From: Arthrobacter ramosus
Lineage (GTDB): Bacteria > Actinomycetota > Actinomycetes > Actinomycetales > Micrococcaceae
NCBI RefSeq assembly: GCF_039535095.1
Contig: NZ_BAAAWN010000001.1
Coordinates: 2,046,001-2,110,000, forward strand
Direction of reading: 5' to 3'
Length of the DNA stretch: 64,000 nucleotides
Position numbers and translations under genes: made by a program
The notes under the pieces: model-generated
The model's input: the letters and a program-made list of their open reading frames with translations, nothing else
Database searches by the model: none
What the model was told of the DNA's origin: nothing
Shown: positions 34,416 through 42,296 of the stretch, piece after piece
Position numbering within the stretch: the first letter of the stretch is position 1
Layout of the letters: every line of letters starts with the position of its first letter

Positions 34416-34556
34416 GGGCCAACTGTAATGAGATAGAAACCACTAATGGGTCAACTGTAGTGAGACACGCCGCATAGATGGACTAACTGTGGTGAGACAG
34501 ATTCATCTAATGGTCCATCTGTAGTGAGACTGGGCAACGTTAGATGAGACAGGACA
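34414..34556. repeat. Right end of transposon B: four 21-bp sites with a 32-bp period
   Basis: Copies of GGTCAACTGTAGTGAGAC-type sites begin at 34414, 34446, 34478 and 34510, exactly 32 bp apart, followed by a terminal variant at 34531-34556. The regular phasing (three helical turns) would place all bound transposase subunits on one face of the DNA. The first copy includes the tnsA start codon. Confidence 0.88.
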
Positions 34557-34579
34557 TGGAATGAGAACGGACAGTTTGG
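34557..34579. repeat. Right junctions: TGGAA of B, terminal 12 bp of A, GTTTGG of A
   Basis: TGGAA (34557-34561) is B's second duplication, TGAGAACGGACA (34562-34573) is A's right terminus, and GTTTGG (34574-34579) is A's second target repeat. The three pieces are consecutive with no extra bases. Confidence 0.88.
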
Positions 34580-34671
34580 GGTGTTGGCCCAATGCAACTC
34601 CCATGCTTTTAACGCCGATAATCTACATTATGTAAAGTAGTATTCTGTATGACTCATCGGACGAACGCATT

Positions 34672-35146
34672 TCACTCCGCGCGTCGAAGTCCTTCTACCA
34701 CTGGCCTAGAGTTCCCTGAAGTAGACCGCCACGGAATCAGCGTGCAGCCAAGGCTCTCGTAAAGCGCGCCGGCAGGTGCATGTAACGGATCTCCGCCGGT
34801 TCCGATTTCGACGATCTTCGCCCCGAGAGCCTTCATTCCACGAATTGCGTGCTCGCAAGTTCGCGGCCGATATGGCCGCCGCGAAAGGCGGGAGTCACCG
34901 CGAGGATGTTGATCGTCCCGCGCTCCCGCAGTGGTTCGACGCTCCAGCCAACATAGCCCGCAACGGAACCTTCATCCTCAGCAACATCCACAAATCGGTG
35001 GTCAGCAGGTTTATGCAATTCGGGGATCATCGACGTGTAATCTTCGCGCCAGTCCTTCAGAAACGCGTGTGACCCGCAGCAAAGCACTCCACGCCGATCA
35101 TGATATCCGCCGCATCCAAAGCCGAATCACACGCCAGCCCAATCAT
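34672..35146 (-). pseudogene. GNAT-family N-acetyltransferase, broken by frameshifts
   Basis: Three frames together give one acetyltransferase: from ATG 35146 a short N-terminal piece (MIGVECFAAGHTRF), then LKDWREDYTSMIPELHK through the acetyl-CoA segment ILAVTPAFRGGHIGREL, stopping at 34833, then GMKALGAKIVEIGTGGDPLH and ALYESLGCTLIPWRS to the stop at 34672. The middle and last pieces are clearly GNAT motifs A and B; the first junction is less certain. The gene lies just outside transposon A. Its substrate is unknown. 34580-34671 is AT-rich and holds only the palindrome TACATTATGTA (34624-34634). Confidence 0.7.
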
Positions 35147-35224
35147 TGTCGACCACCCCCTCTCCCCCGGGCCATACGCCCGAACTTGACACGCAGGGGT
35201 GCCAGTAAAACCGCGATTTCGGCC

Positions 35225-35857
35225 TTAGAACACATCCTCAGGGTCGACCGTGGACGTTGCGTACTCCGGACGCCCGGCAGGCCGATAAGTCTGGATGGTG
35301 ATGCCGCGGGACGTCGTTCGCGAGTTGACCAGCTCGAGTGCGAGGTCCGGACCGGATTCGGGGAACAACCGTGTGCCCTGGCCGACGATCACGGGATAGG
35401 TGACCAGCTCGAGCTGGTCGATCAGGTCGTTGGCGAGAAGCCATCGGACCAGGGCACCGCTGCCCGGCACCAGCAGGTCGCCCTCGTAATGTGCCTTCAG
35501 CTCGCCGATGGCCGTGGCGAGGTCGCCCGACAGGACGGTCGTGCCCGCCCATTGCGGATCGGGGAGGCTGGCAGATGCCACGTACTTGGGCCGGCTGTTC
35601 AGCGCGGCCGCGATCGGGTTCGTGCTCGGATCGATCATCGCTCCCCAATAGGGGGCGAAAATCTCGTATGTCCGCCGGCCGAAGAGGAACGCCGCCGCAC
35701 CGCCGTAGACCTGGCTGAGATAGTCCCCGGTTTCGGTGTCCAGAAGTGGTATCGCCCATCCCCCGCGCTCGAAGCCGCCTCGGCGATCCTCGTCTGCTCC
35801 GCCCAACCCCTGCATCACGCCGTCCACTGAGACGTTGGTCGTGGTCGTCAACCTCAT
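35225..35857 (-). CDS. Dihydrofolate reductase-family protein (RibD C-terminal-like)
   Basis: 210 residues. Begins MRLTTTTNVSVDGVMQGLGG, the usual start of this group, with GRRTYEIFAPYW and PGSGALVRWLLANDLIDQLEL (NADPH-binding loop, about 120-140). It resembles stand-alone RibD reductase-domain proteins such as YyaP/YwjB; the substrate is usually unknown. It is divergent from phzF with a 164-bp gap that should hold both promoters. Confidence 0.88.
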   Translation of the reverse strand: MRLTTTTNVSVDGVMQGLGGADEDRRGGFERGGWAIPLLDTETGDYLSQVYGGAAAFLFGRRTYEIFAPYWGAMIDPSTNPIAAALNSRPKYVASASLPDPQWAGTTVLSGDLATAIGELKAHYEGDLLVPGSGALVRWLLANDLIDQLELVTYPVIVGQGTRLFPESGPDLALELVNSRTTSRGITIQTYRPAGRPEYATSTVDPEDVF

Positions 35858-36021
35858 GTCGTTTCACCCCGTCGATACGGCCGCGGACCCCTTCTGGATC
35901 CACGCTGCTTGCCATCATTCTCCCAAGCCTTTACGCCCAAGGCGGGGTACCGCCGTCGAACGCTGAGTTAGTGGCAAGAGCGGTTCGATCATGACGGCGC
36001 CTTCCGTGCGACGATATCCGG

Positions 36022-36888
36022 ATGGAAAAGACCCCGGATGTACTGCGTTTTGCCGCCTTTACCGCCACGCCCGACGGAGGAAATCCGGCAGGAGTAGTCC
36101 TGGACGCAACCGGCCTCGACGACGCCGGGATGCAGGCCATTGCGGCCGACATCGGTTATGCGGAAACGGTCTTTGTCACGGAGAAGACCGTTGACGGGGA
36201 CGCCCGCCGAAACCGTGTGCGGTACTTCTCCCCCATCGCCGAGGTACCGTTTTGCGGCCATGCCACTATCGCTTTGGCTGTCGCTCTGTCAGGTCGTGAT
36301 GGCGCGGGAACCTTTGTGTTCGATACGAAGGTAGGGCCCGTGGTGATTGAGACTGCGGCCCACGGCGCTGCGGTCACGGCAAGCTTCACGAGCGTGGAAC
36401 CCCGGGTTGCCGGGTTCCCCGATGGTGTTCTGGATTCCCTGCTCGGGTTGCTCGGCGTGGGCCAAGGCGAACTGCACCCGGGCTACCCTGCGATGGTTGC
36501 TTTTGCCGGAAACTGGCACCCCATTCTTGTCTTCGCCGAACGGGACACCTTTGACTCCTTCGCTTTCGACCCGGATGCCATGCGCGCGCTGATGGATGCC
36601 CAGGGCTGGGCCGGCACCGTCACGACGCTCTGTGAGATCGGTACAGGCGAGTTCGACTCGCGCAACCTATTCCCGGTAGGAACCATCACTGAAGATCCGG
36701 CGACGGGTTCAGCAGCCGCGGCTTTCGGCGCATACCTCCGTTTGCTTTCGCTCGTGGAGACGCCGAGCCGGGTGATTGTGCACCAAGGCAGCCACGTCGG
36801 CCGCGCGAGTGTACTCACTGTGGACATTCCTCCGCAGGGCGGAATTGTCGTGAGCGGCGAAGCCGTGGAGATTGCTGAACCCTCGTAG
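36022..36888 (+). CDS. PhzF-family isomerase/epimerase
   Basis: 288 residues. Starts VLRFAAFTATPDGGNPAGVV, with the active-site Glu in GYAETVFV and the second-half motif DPATGSAAAAFGAYL, both classic PhzF features (two diaminopimelate-epimerase-like halves). No phenazine genes are nearby, so the role is probably an unrelated isomerisation. It lies 75 bp before the MarR operon on the same strand. Confidence 0.9.
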   Translation: MEKTPDVLRFAAFTATPDGGNPAGVVLDATGLDDAGMQAIAADIGYAETVFVTEKTVDGDARRNRVRYFSPIAEVPFCGHATIALAVALSGRDGAGTFVFDTKVGPVVIETAAHGAAVTASFTSVEPRVAGFPDGVLDSLLGLLGVGQGELHPGYPAMVAFAGNWHPILVFAERDTFDSFAFDPDAMRALMDAQGWAGTVTTLCEIGTGEFDSRNLFPVGTITEDPATGSAAAAFGAYLRLLSLVETPSRVIVHQGSHVGRASVLTVDIPPQGGIVVSGEAVEIAEPS

Positions 36889-36910
36889 CCAGTCGCGCCA
36901 CGAAAAACAT

Positions 36911-36948
36911 AGATAGTAAGGCAACCTTTTCAGTTTGCCTTACTATCT
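36911..36948. promoter_or_regulatory. MarR operator: perfect 14-bp inverted repeat
   Basis: AGATAGTAAGGCAA (36911-36924) and TTGCCTTACTATCT (36935-36948), 10 bp apart, sit 15 bp before the marR start. The right arm overlaps the probable -10 box (TACTAT, 36941-36946). Autoregulation by the MarR protein is the simplest reading. Confidence 0.85.
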
Positions 36949-36963
36949 GCTAGCGTCATTGCT

Positions 36964-37413
36964 ATGAACCCCCACCCGGATGCAGACGCGGCGGGCATGC
37001 TCGAAGCTGCCGCCGAGCTTCGTGTCCTCATTGGCCAGTTGACCCGGCGGCTGCGTGAGCAGTCCCAAGTGGACAACCTGACGAATGCGCAAAAGGCCGT
37101 GCTGATCCACTTGGAGCGTGACGGCCGTGCCACGCTGTCTGCGCTCGCCCGCGCCGAGGGAATGCGTCCCCAGTCCATGGGTGCCATCATTTCCGCCCTT
37201 TCCGGCGCCGGACTCGTTGAGAGCGGCCCTGATCCGGCCGATGGCCGTCAGAGGATCCTGTCCCTCACAATCGAAGCCCGGGAGAGCATCAGCGCCAGCC
37301 GAGCGGCGAAGGCGGATTGGCTTTACCGCACCATCCAGTCCAAACTCACGCCGGACGAGCGGGAACGGTTGCCCGGCGCCATTCACCTACTCAAACGCCT
37401 TTTGGAGCCGTGA
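36964..37413 (+). CDS. MarR-family transcriptional regulator
   Basis: 149 residues with a central winged helix: LTNAQKAVLIHLERDGRATL, SALARAEGMRPQSMGAIISA (recognition helix), then the wing DPADGRQRILSLT. It should bind the palindrome directly upstream and repress the operon marR - isochorismatase - MFS. The inducer is unknown, possibly the substrate of the transporter. Confidence 0.92.
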   Translation: MNPHPDADAAGMLEAAAELRVLIGQLTRRLREQSQVDNLTNAQKAVLIHLERDGRATLSALARAEGMRPQSMGAIISALSGAGLVESGPDPADGRQRILSLTIEARESISASRAAKADWLYRTIQSKLTPDERERLPGAIHLLKRLLEP

Positions 37414-37418
37414 TACAT

Positions 37419-37985
37419 ATGACCATCACCACCTTGGACCCACAGACCGCCCTGATCATTGTTGACCTTCAGCGGGGAATAGTTGCCTCCCCGAAAGCTC
37501 ATCCCCTCGAGCCGGTCGTCCGGAATTCCGCTGCACTCGCGGATGCCTTCCGCAGCCAGGGACTGCCTGTGGTGCTCGTCAACGTCACCGGCGGCGCGCC
37601 CGGCCGGACAGATCAAGGCAGCACAGGGGGAAGGGAGTTCCCCGCCGATTTCGCCGAACTGCTCCCTGAACTGAACCAGCAACCAAGCGATCACCTTGTC
37701 ACGAAGAAGACGTGGGGCGCCTTCACCAACACCGGTCTTGGCGCACTCTTGGAAGACCTTGGGGTGACCCAGGTGGTGCTGACCGGTGTAGCCACCAGCA
37801 TTGGCGTGGAATCCACTGCGCGGAGCGCCCACGAAGCCGGCCTTAATGTCACTTTGGCCCTCGACGCGATGACCGATCTGACCATGAACGCCCACGAAAA
37901 CTCCGTCACGACGATTTTTCCCAGACTGGGCGAGACCGGAACGACGCAAGAGATCCTGGACGTGCTCAAAGCCACCCGGTCGTGA
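37419..37985 (+). CDS. Isochorismatase-family cysteine hydrolase
   Basis: 188 residues from ATG 37419, 5 bp after marR. Catalytic triad positions are readable: Asp in ALIIVDLQRG, Lys in LVTKKTWGAF and Cys replaced by Ser or Gly in the nucleophile stretch LTGVATSIGVESTAR, where active hydrolases have a Cys (VxTxxCVxxT-like). Here the equivalent residue reads Gly in TSIGVEST, so activity is doubtful or altered. It overlaps the MFS gene by 4 nt. Confidence 0.88.
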   Translation: MTITTLDPQTALIIVDLQRGIVASPKAHPLEPVVRNSAALADAFRSQGLPVVLVNVTGGAPGRTDQGSTGGREFPADFAELLPELNQQPSDHLVTKKTWGAFTNTGLGALLEDLGVTQVVLTGVATSIGVESTARSAHEAGLNVTLALDAMTDLTMNAHENSVTTIFPRLGETGTTQEILDVLKATRS

Positions 37986-39460
37986 CCGCGCCCGACGCTG
38001 CCCGGCCATCGAGCCTGTCGGCGGACTCGGGCAATTCACCACTGGCTCCCCCACGGAATACGGCCGGCGCCCCGGCTTCAGGCGAAGGGAATCGGCCGTC
38101 GAACCCGCTGGGCTGGAGGTTTACAGCACCCCTGCTGCTTGGCTCCACCCTGAACCCGATCAACAGCTCGATGATCGCCACTGCGCTGGTGGGCATCGGG
38201 GCTGACTTTCGCTCGAGTCCGGGCGCCACCGCCGGGCTCATATCCGTCCTGTACCTATGCAGCGCAGTGGCCCAACCGACCATGGGGAAACTCTCTGTTC
38301 TCTTCGGACCCAGACGCGTATTCCTCTCCGGTGTGGCTATTCTTCTGCTGGCTGGAGTCGTCGGAGTGCTGGCTCTAAACCTGGGCGTGCTGCTCGTTTC
38401 GCGGGCACTCATCGGCGTCGGGACCTCAGCGTGCTACCCCACGGCGATGGCGCTGGTCCGCAGGCGAGCCGATGAGTCCGGCATCGGCGTGCCGGGCCGC
38501 GTCCTGGGCAACTTTTCGATCGCAGCCCAGGTGACCGCCGTCGTCGGCCTGCCCCTTGGTGGAGTGCTGGCCGGCGCGTTCGGCTGGCGGGCCCTGTTCG
38601 CGGTCAACATTCCGCTGGCCCTGCTGGCGTTCACCTTCACTTTGCTCGGAGTGGCGAAAGACGCGCCGGTTCGCAAACAGGGCCTGGGCAGCCTGCTCAC
38701 AATGCTGGACCTACCGGGGATCGCCCTCTTTGCTGGTGCGATCATCTCGCTGCTGGTGTTCCTTTCGGCGCTCACGACGCCGGCCTGGTGGCTTGCCGTC
38801 CTCGCCGTGGTGCTGGCGGGGGTGCTGCTGTTGCGGGAACGGCATGCGCGCAGTCCGCTGATCGACGTCCGGATGCTGGGCCGGAACGGACCGCTGCAGC
38901 GTACCTACCTGCGTTCGATCCTTGCCGCACTGGCAACATATGCCTCGATGTACGGGGCCAGCCAGTGGATGGAACAAAGCATGGGACTGAAACCGGCGAT
39001 GGTAGGGCTGATTCTGATTCCGCTGAGCCTGCTGAGCATCGTCGTGGCACGGGTCGTCTCCGGTCGGGCCTGGGTCCGTTGGCCGTTGATCCTTTCGGGC
39101 ATCGCTTTGACGCTCTCCGCAGGCGTGATGCTGCTGGTGAACCACGGCTCCGGCGTCGTGCTGCTCATCGGAATGACCCTGCTGCTGGGCCTGACCAACG
39201 GTTTCAGCAGTTTCGCCAATCAGGCGGCGCTGTACCTGCAAACGACTGCCGCGGAGATTGCGGTTGCCTCGGGGTTGCTGCGGACGTCAATGTATTTGGG
39301 CGCGATCGGGTCCTCCAGCCTCATCGGCATCGCCTTTGGGCCGTCTGCCACCGACGCAGGTTTCCACACTTTGGCCTGGATTCTGGTCGCCATCGGTGCA
39401 TCGATGGTGGTCCTGACGGCGTTTGACCGCAGCGTTCCGGCCGTCGCCGCGGGGCATTGA
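37982..39460 (+). CDS. MFS transporter (DHA2-like drug efflux)
   Basis: 492 residues from the GTG at 37982 that overlaps the isochorismatase stop (GTGA). After a Pro/Ser-rich cytoplasmic head of about 45 residues, 12-14 membrane helices follow. TLNPINSSMIATALVGIGADF is the first-helix signature and VGTSACYPTAMALVRRRADE the loop 4-5 region. With a MarR regulator it is probably an efflux pump for a small aromatic or drug-like compound. Confidence 0.9.
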   Translation: MTAPDAARPSSLSADSGNSPLAPPRNTAGAPASGEGNRPSNPLGWRFTAPLLLGSTLNPINSSMIATALVGIGADFRSSPGATAGLISVLYLCSAVAQPTMGKLSVLFGPRRVFLSGVAILLLAGVVGVLALNLGVLLVSRALIGVGTSACYPTAMALVRRRADESGIGVPGRVLGNFSIAAQVTAVVGLPLGGVLAGAFGWRALFAVNIPLALLAFTFTLLGVAKDAPVRKQGLGSLLTMLDLPGIALFAGAIISLLVFLSALTTPAWWLAVLAVVLAGVLLLRERHARSPLIDVRMLGRNGPLQRTYLRSILAALATYASMYGASQWMEQSMGLKPAMVGLILIPLSLLSIVVARVVSGRAWVRWPLILSGIALTLSAGVMLLVNHGSGVVLLIGMTLLLGLTNGFSSFANQAALYLQTTAAEIAVASGLLRTSMYLGAIGSSSLIGIAFGPSATDAGFHTLAWILVAIGASMVVLTAFDRSVPAVAAGH

Positions 39461-39469
39461 GCCCGACGA

Positions 39470-42273
39470 TCAGAAGGGATGACGCGGGCGCGTGCGGGCT
39501 TGGCTCGGGGCGGAGCCTTCAAAACCGGCAGTGAATAGCTGACCTAGTTCCCGGCGGGAGCGGAGGCCAAGCTTGGCCAGAACATTCCGAATATGGAAGT
39601 TCACAGTTGCCGGCGAAACAAATAGCTGGGCGGCGATTTGCTTATTGGTCATGCCGCGTTCGGCATAGAAGGCGATTTCCCGTTCCCGTCCAGTAAGGGA
39701 CTCGAATGCGTGGAGGTACGGATTGGCGGGCCTGTCGCTCAGCCCGTCGAGCAACTTCATCGCGCGGCTGAGGTACGGGGCGGCACCGAGGGCAAGGAAG
39801 ATCCGTACGGCGCCCCTCAGCGCGGTGGCGCCGGCTTTCGTGTTTCCAAGCGAGATGAGCAGCCGGCCAAGATCGAGGTGGGCAATACCCTGCGACAACG
39901 GGAAGCGTGATTCCTTCGCCGCGAGCCGGTAGTACTTGGCCGCCTGGCTGGATAGTCCATACGCTTCGCTGACCCTGCCTTCCAACCAGTCCAGCGAGCC
40001 ATACACCGGCCACCATCCGCGACCGTTCATATCCTTGCAGGCCTGCAACAACGTGTCCGCTTCCTCCGCACGACCTAGTCCGGCCAGGGCGTCAATCCTG
40101 TAGCTGTGTGTCGATGGCGTGGCTAAGGTGATCGCCTCGGATGCGTCCAGCTGCTGTTGCCATTCACCTAGGGAACGGGCCCGTTCCAGCCTTGCGAGGC
40201 TACTGAGCTCGACTCCAAAAGTGTCATATTCGCTGATTCGGACTTCTTCCGCTCGGCGCAACGCAGCTTCGTATGTTTCCGAACGGCCTTGTACTGCCTC
40301 GAGGACCGCGGACATCGAGAAAACGAGGGGGCGGGAGGAGACATCGCTGACATCCAGAGAAAGCAATTGCGCCGTGCGGATCACCGTCAGCATTTCCTGC
40401 ACCCTCCCCAGCAGGAAATAGCAGTATGCAAGCACGACCCTGGTGTGCCCGATTGCCAGCCCCGCACCGGTTGAAGCGGAGACTTCCATGGCCCTCTCCA
40501 GATCGACCGTGGCCTGCTCGATGCCACCAGTCACGCTGAGGAAGCCGGCTCTGCAGGTCAGCGCGTCGGCCAGGGCAGGACTGTCATTCGCACCAGCGAT
40601 CAGTGCACTGAGCGACGCGAAAGCCTTCGAGATCAGGTCCGGATCCTGGGTGCCGCTTGCGCCGATGAGGTTGAATCCATCGAATTGCAGGCCCAGTTCC
40701 GTTCCTGACGGCAGGTGCCGAAGCCGGGGGTCGTGGACTGCCCCCTTGGTCTGGCTCAGATGCTCCAGGTACCGGTGCGCTTGGGCAACAGCGACGGCGG
40801 TGGAGGACTTATCGTCGGAGACCATCCGTGAGACGACTATCGCCAACGAAATGTGGGCCCGCAGCAGGGCTTCGTCAGGGTGGTTCAGTTCTTTGGTGAT
40901 CAGCTCTTCGGCAAACTGGCCGACACGGTCCAGATCCGGCCTCATTTGAAGCAACTGCAACAGCGCGAAGTCCCGCACTGCGCCGGGACGCATGGATTGC
41001 ACCTGAGGCAGAAGGTCCATCACTTCGGCAATGCAATGGTGGACGGACGCAACGAGGCAGGCTTCGATGATGCAGTCGTCCCGGCGGCTTCCGCTGAACC
41101 TGTGCATCGCCGAGCGTAGGTATTGCAACGCGAGTTCCGGCTGGCCATCGGCCAAAGCTTGATCGACGCCGGAGGTCACCTCGGCAAAAAGTTCGGCCGT
41201 CCCGGGTTCCTGCACGAGCAATCGATGCTGCAGAGCAAGTCTCGGATCGTCGATTTCGCCTGCAATTGCGCGATGGATGCAAGACAAGCGGTGGCTCTTG
41301 AGGTTGTCCCGCACCCCGACAGCGAGCAAATCATGAAACGGGCGCAATTGAACGGTCTGCCCGATCCGTGTGCCCCGGACCAGCCCGCTCGCCAATGCCG
41401 CCGCGACATCCGTTGGTTCATTCAAAGCGTCGCCAATTCGCAGCACGCGCTCTTGTTCAATCGGGTCGCGGCTGACACACACAAACTCGACGACGGATCG
41501 GGCAGGTCCAAGCTCCAATGCGTCGAGCATGGCGGCAAAGGGATTGTTTCCGGGGGCGATATACGGGACCGCGTCGGGCCAGGGGTTCTGGGCGGAATAT
41601 TCCGGCCCGGCTGCATGCTCCATTGCGGCGTTGATCAACAAGGGAGTACCTCCGGTGCTCCCTCGAAGCCGTTCCGCAGTGCGCGCCGACATCGTTCGAT
41701 CCCAGACTCGCGCCACGTAATCCTGGACCTGTTCAGGACTCAGCGGTTCAAGGGTGACCCGTTTGACAAAGCCCCAGGACAAGTCATCACACACCATCCG
41801 ATCGATGGCGGCGGTACCGGGCCCTGAAACACCTGCCAAGACAACTGTGATCCTGTCGTCGGCGAGTCTCTGAAGCACGAACCGCAGGGCCTTGGCGGAG
41901 CGTTCATCTATCCATTGGGCATTGTCCATGACAATGCAACTAATGTTCTTGGGCCGGGAAGCTAGCGCAGACAACAGTTGGCGGGCGGCAATGACAGGAT
42001 CTGAGAGGGGATCGGCCTCGCGATGGCCTAGAGCCACAAGAAGCTTGTCAACAAAGGAGAGCGGAAGGGTACTTTCAAAAGTGTCCGCACTGCACGCCAC
42101 CACGTTCGCCCGCCTCAGGGCATCCATGAGCTGCAAGCACCACGTCGTCTTTCCCACCCCTGAATCCCGGTGAGCACAACAATCCCGCCACTGTCCTGGC
42201 GCGTGCGTTTCAGTACAGCGGCGGGAGTGTCATCGTTTGATAGTCCGGGATGTGCGACCGTGCGTGACGTCAT
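39470..42273 (-). pseudogene. LuxR-family ATP-binding regulator (LAL type) with an apparent frameshift in its P-loop
   Basis: The C-terminus is a LuxR helix-turn-helix (LTGREREIAFYAERGMTNKQ, then IAAQLFVSPATVNFHIRNVL). The middle is a helical repeat sensor region, and the N-terminus an AAA/STAND ATPase. The uninterrupted frame begins inside Walker A (GKTTW at 42157). A second frame from ATG 42273 gives MTSRTVAHPGLSNDD and then SGGIVVLTG, which would run into DSGVGKTTW if one G were added at about 42166-42168. The full gene would then encode 934 residues, normal for LAL proteins. So this is either a one-base loss in a G run or a sequencing error. Nearest neighbour is the wall-protein gene. Confidence 0.85.
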
Positions 42274-42296
42274 GCCGCCATATTATTATGGGCAAA

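Larger units (their letters stand above)
29011..34556. mobile_element. Tn7-like transposon B, nested in the right end of transposon A
   Basis: Termini TGTCCCGTCTCA (29011-29022) and, inverted, TGAGACAGGACA (34545-34556) match at 11 of 12 positions. TGGAA flanks both sides. The element is 5.5 kb and carries tnsA-tnsB-tnsC-tniQ plus one cargo gene. Its proteins are clearly diverged from those of A (different Walker A, different end repeats), so it is not a duplicate copy. The insertion point is 12 bp (plus the duplication) from A's terminus. Confidence 0.92.
23442..34573. mobile_element. Tn7-like transposon A (outer element, interrupted by transposon B)
   Basis: Termini are TGTCCGTTCTCA (23442-23453) and its complement TGAGAACGGACA (34562-34573), flanked by GTTTGG. 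It carries its own tnsA-tnsB-tnsC-tniQ operon (24294-28938) plus a small membrane-protein cassette. Transposon B lies in its right end. If 29011-34561 (B plus one TGGAA) is removed, the right end becomes ACTGACATCTGG followed by AATGAGAACGGACA, matching the left end in length (26 nt from terminus to the conserved CAGT) and in 8 of 8 terminal bases. No CRISPR-Cas genes and no TnsE were seen, so this is a plain TniQ-dependent element. Confidence 0.9.

Noticed and set aside
34414..34556. Regular 32-bp repeats as a CRISPR array
   Set aside because: The intervals between repeats are only 11 bp, the repeats are imperfect and end exactly at a transposon terminus, and no cas genes are present.
23442..34573. 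CRISPR-associated transposon (CAST)
   Set aside because: Both elements have TnsA, TnsB, TnsC and TniQ but there is no Cas effector, Cascade gene or CRISPR array in the window.
34624..34634. TACATTATGTA palindrome as an operator
   Set aside because: Short and in AT-rich DNA between a transposon end and a pseudogene, with no intact gene to control.
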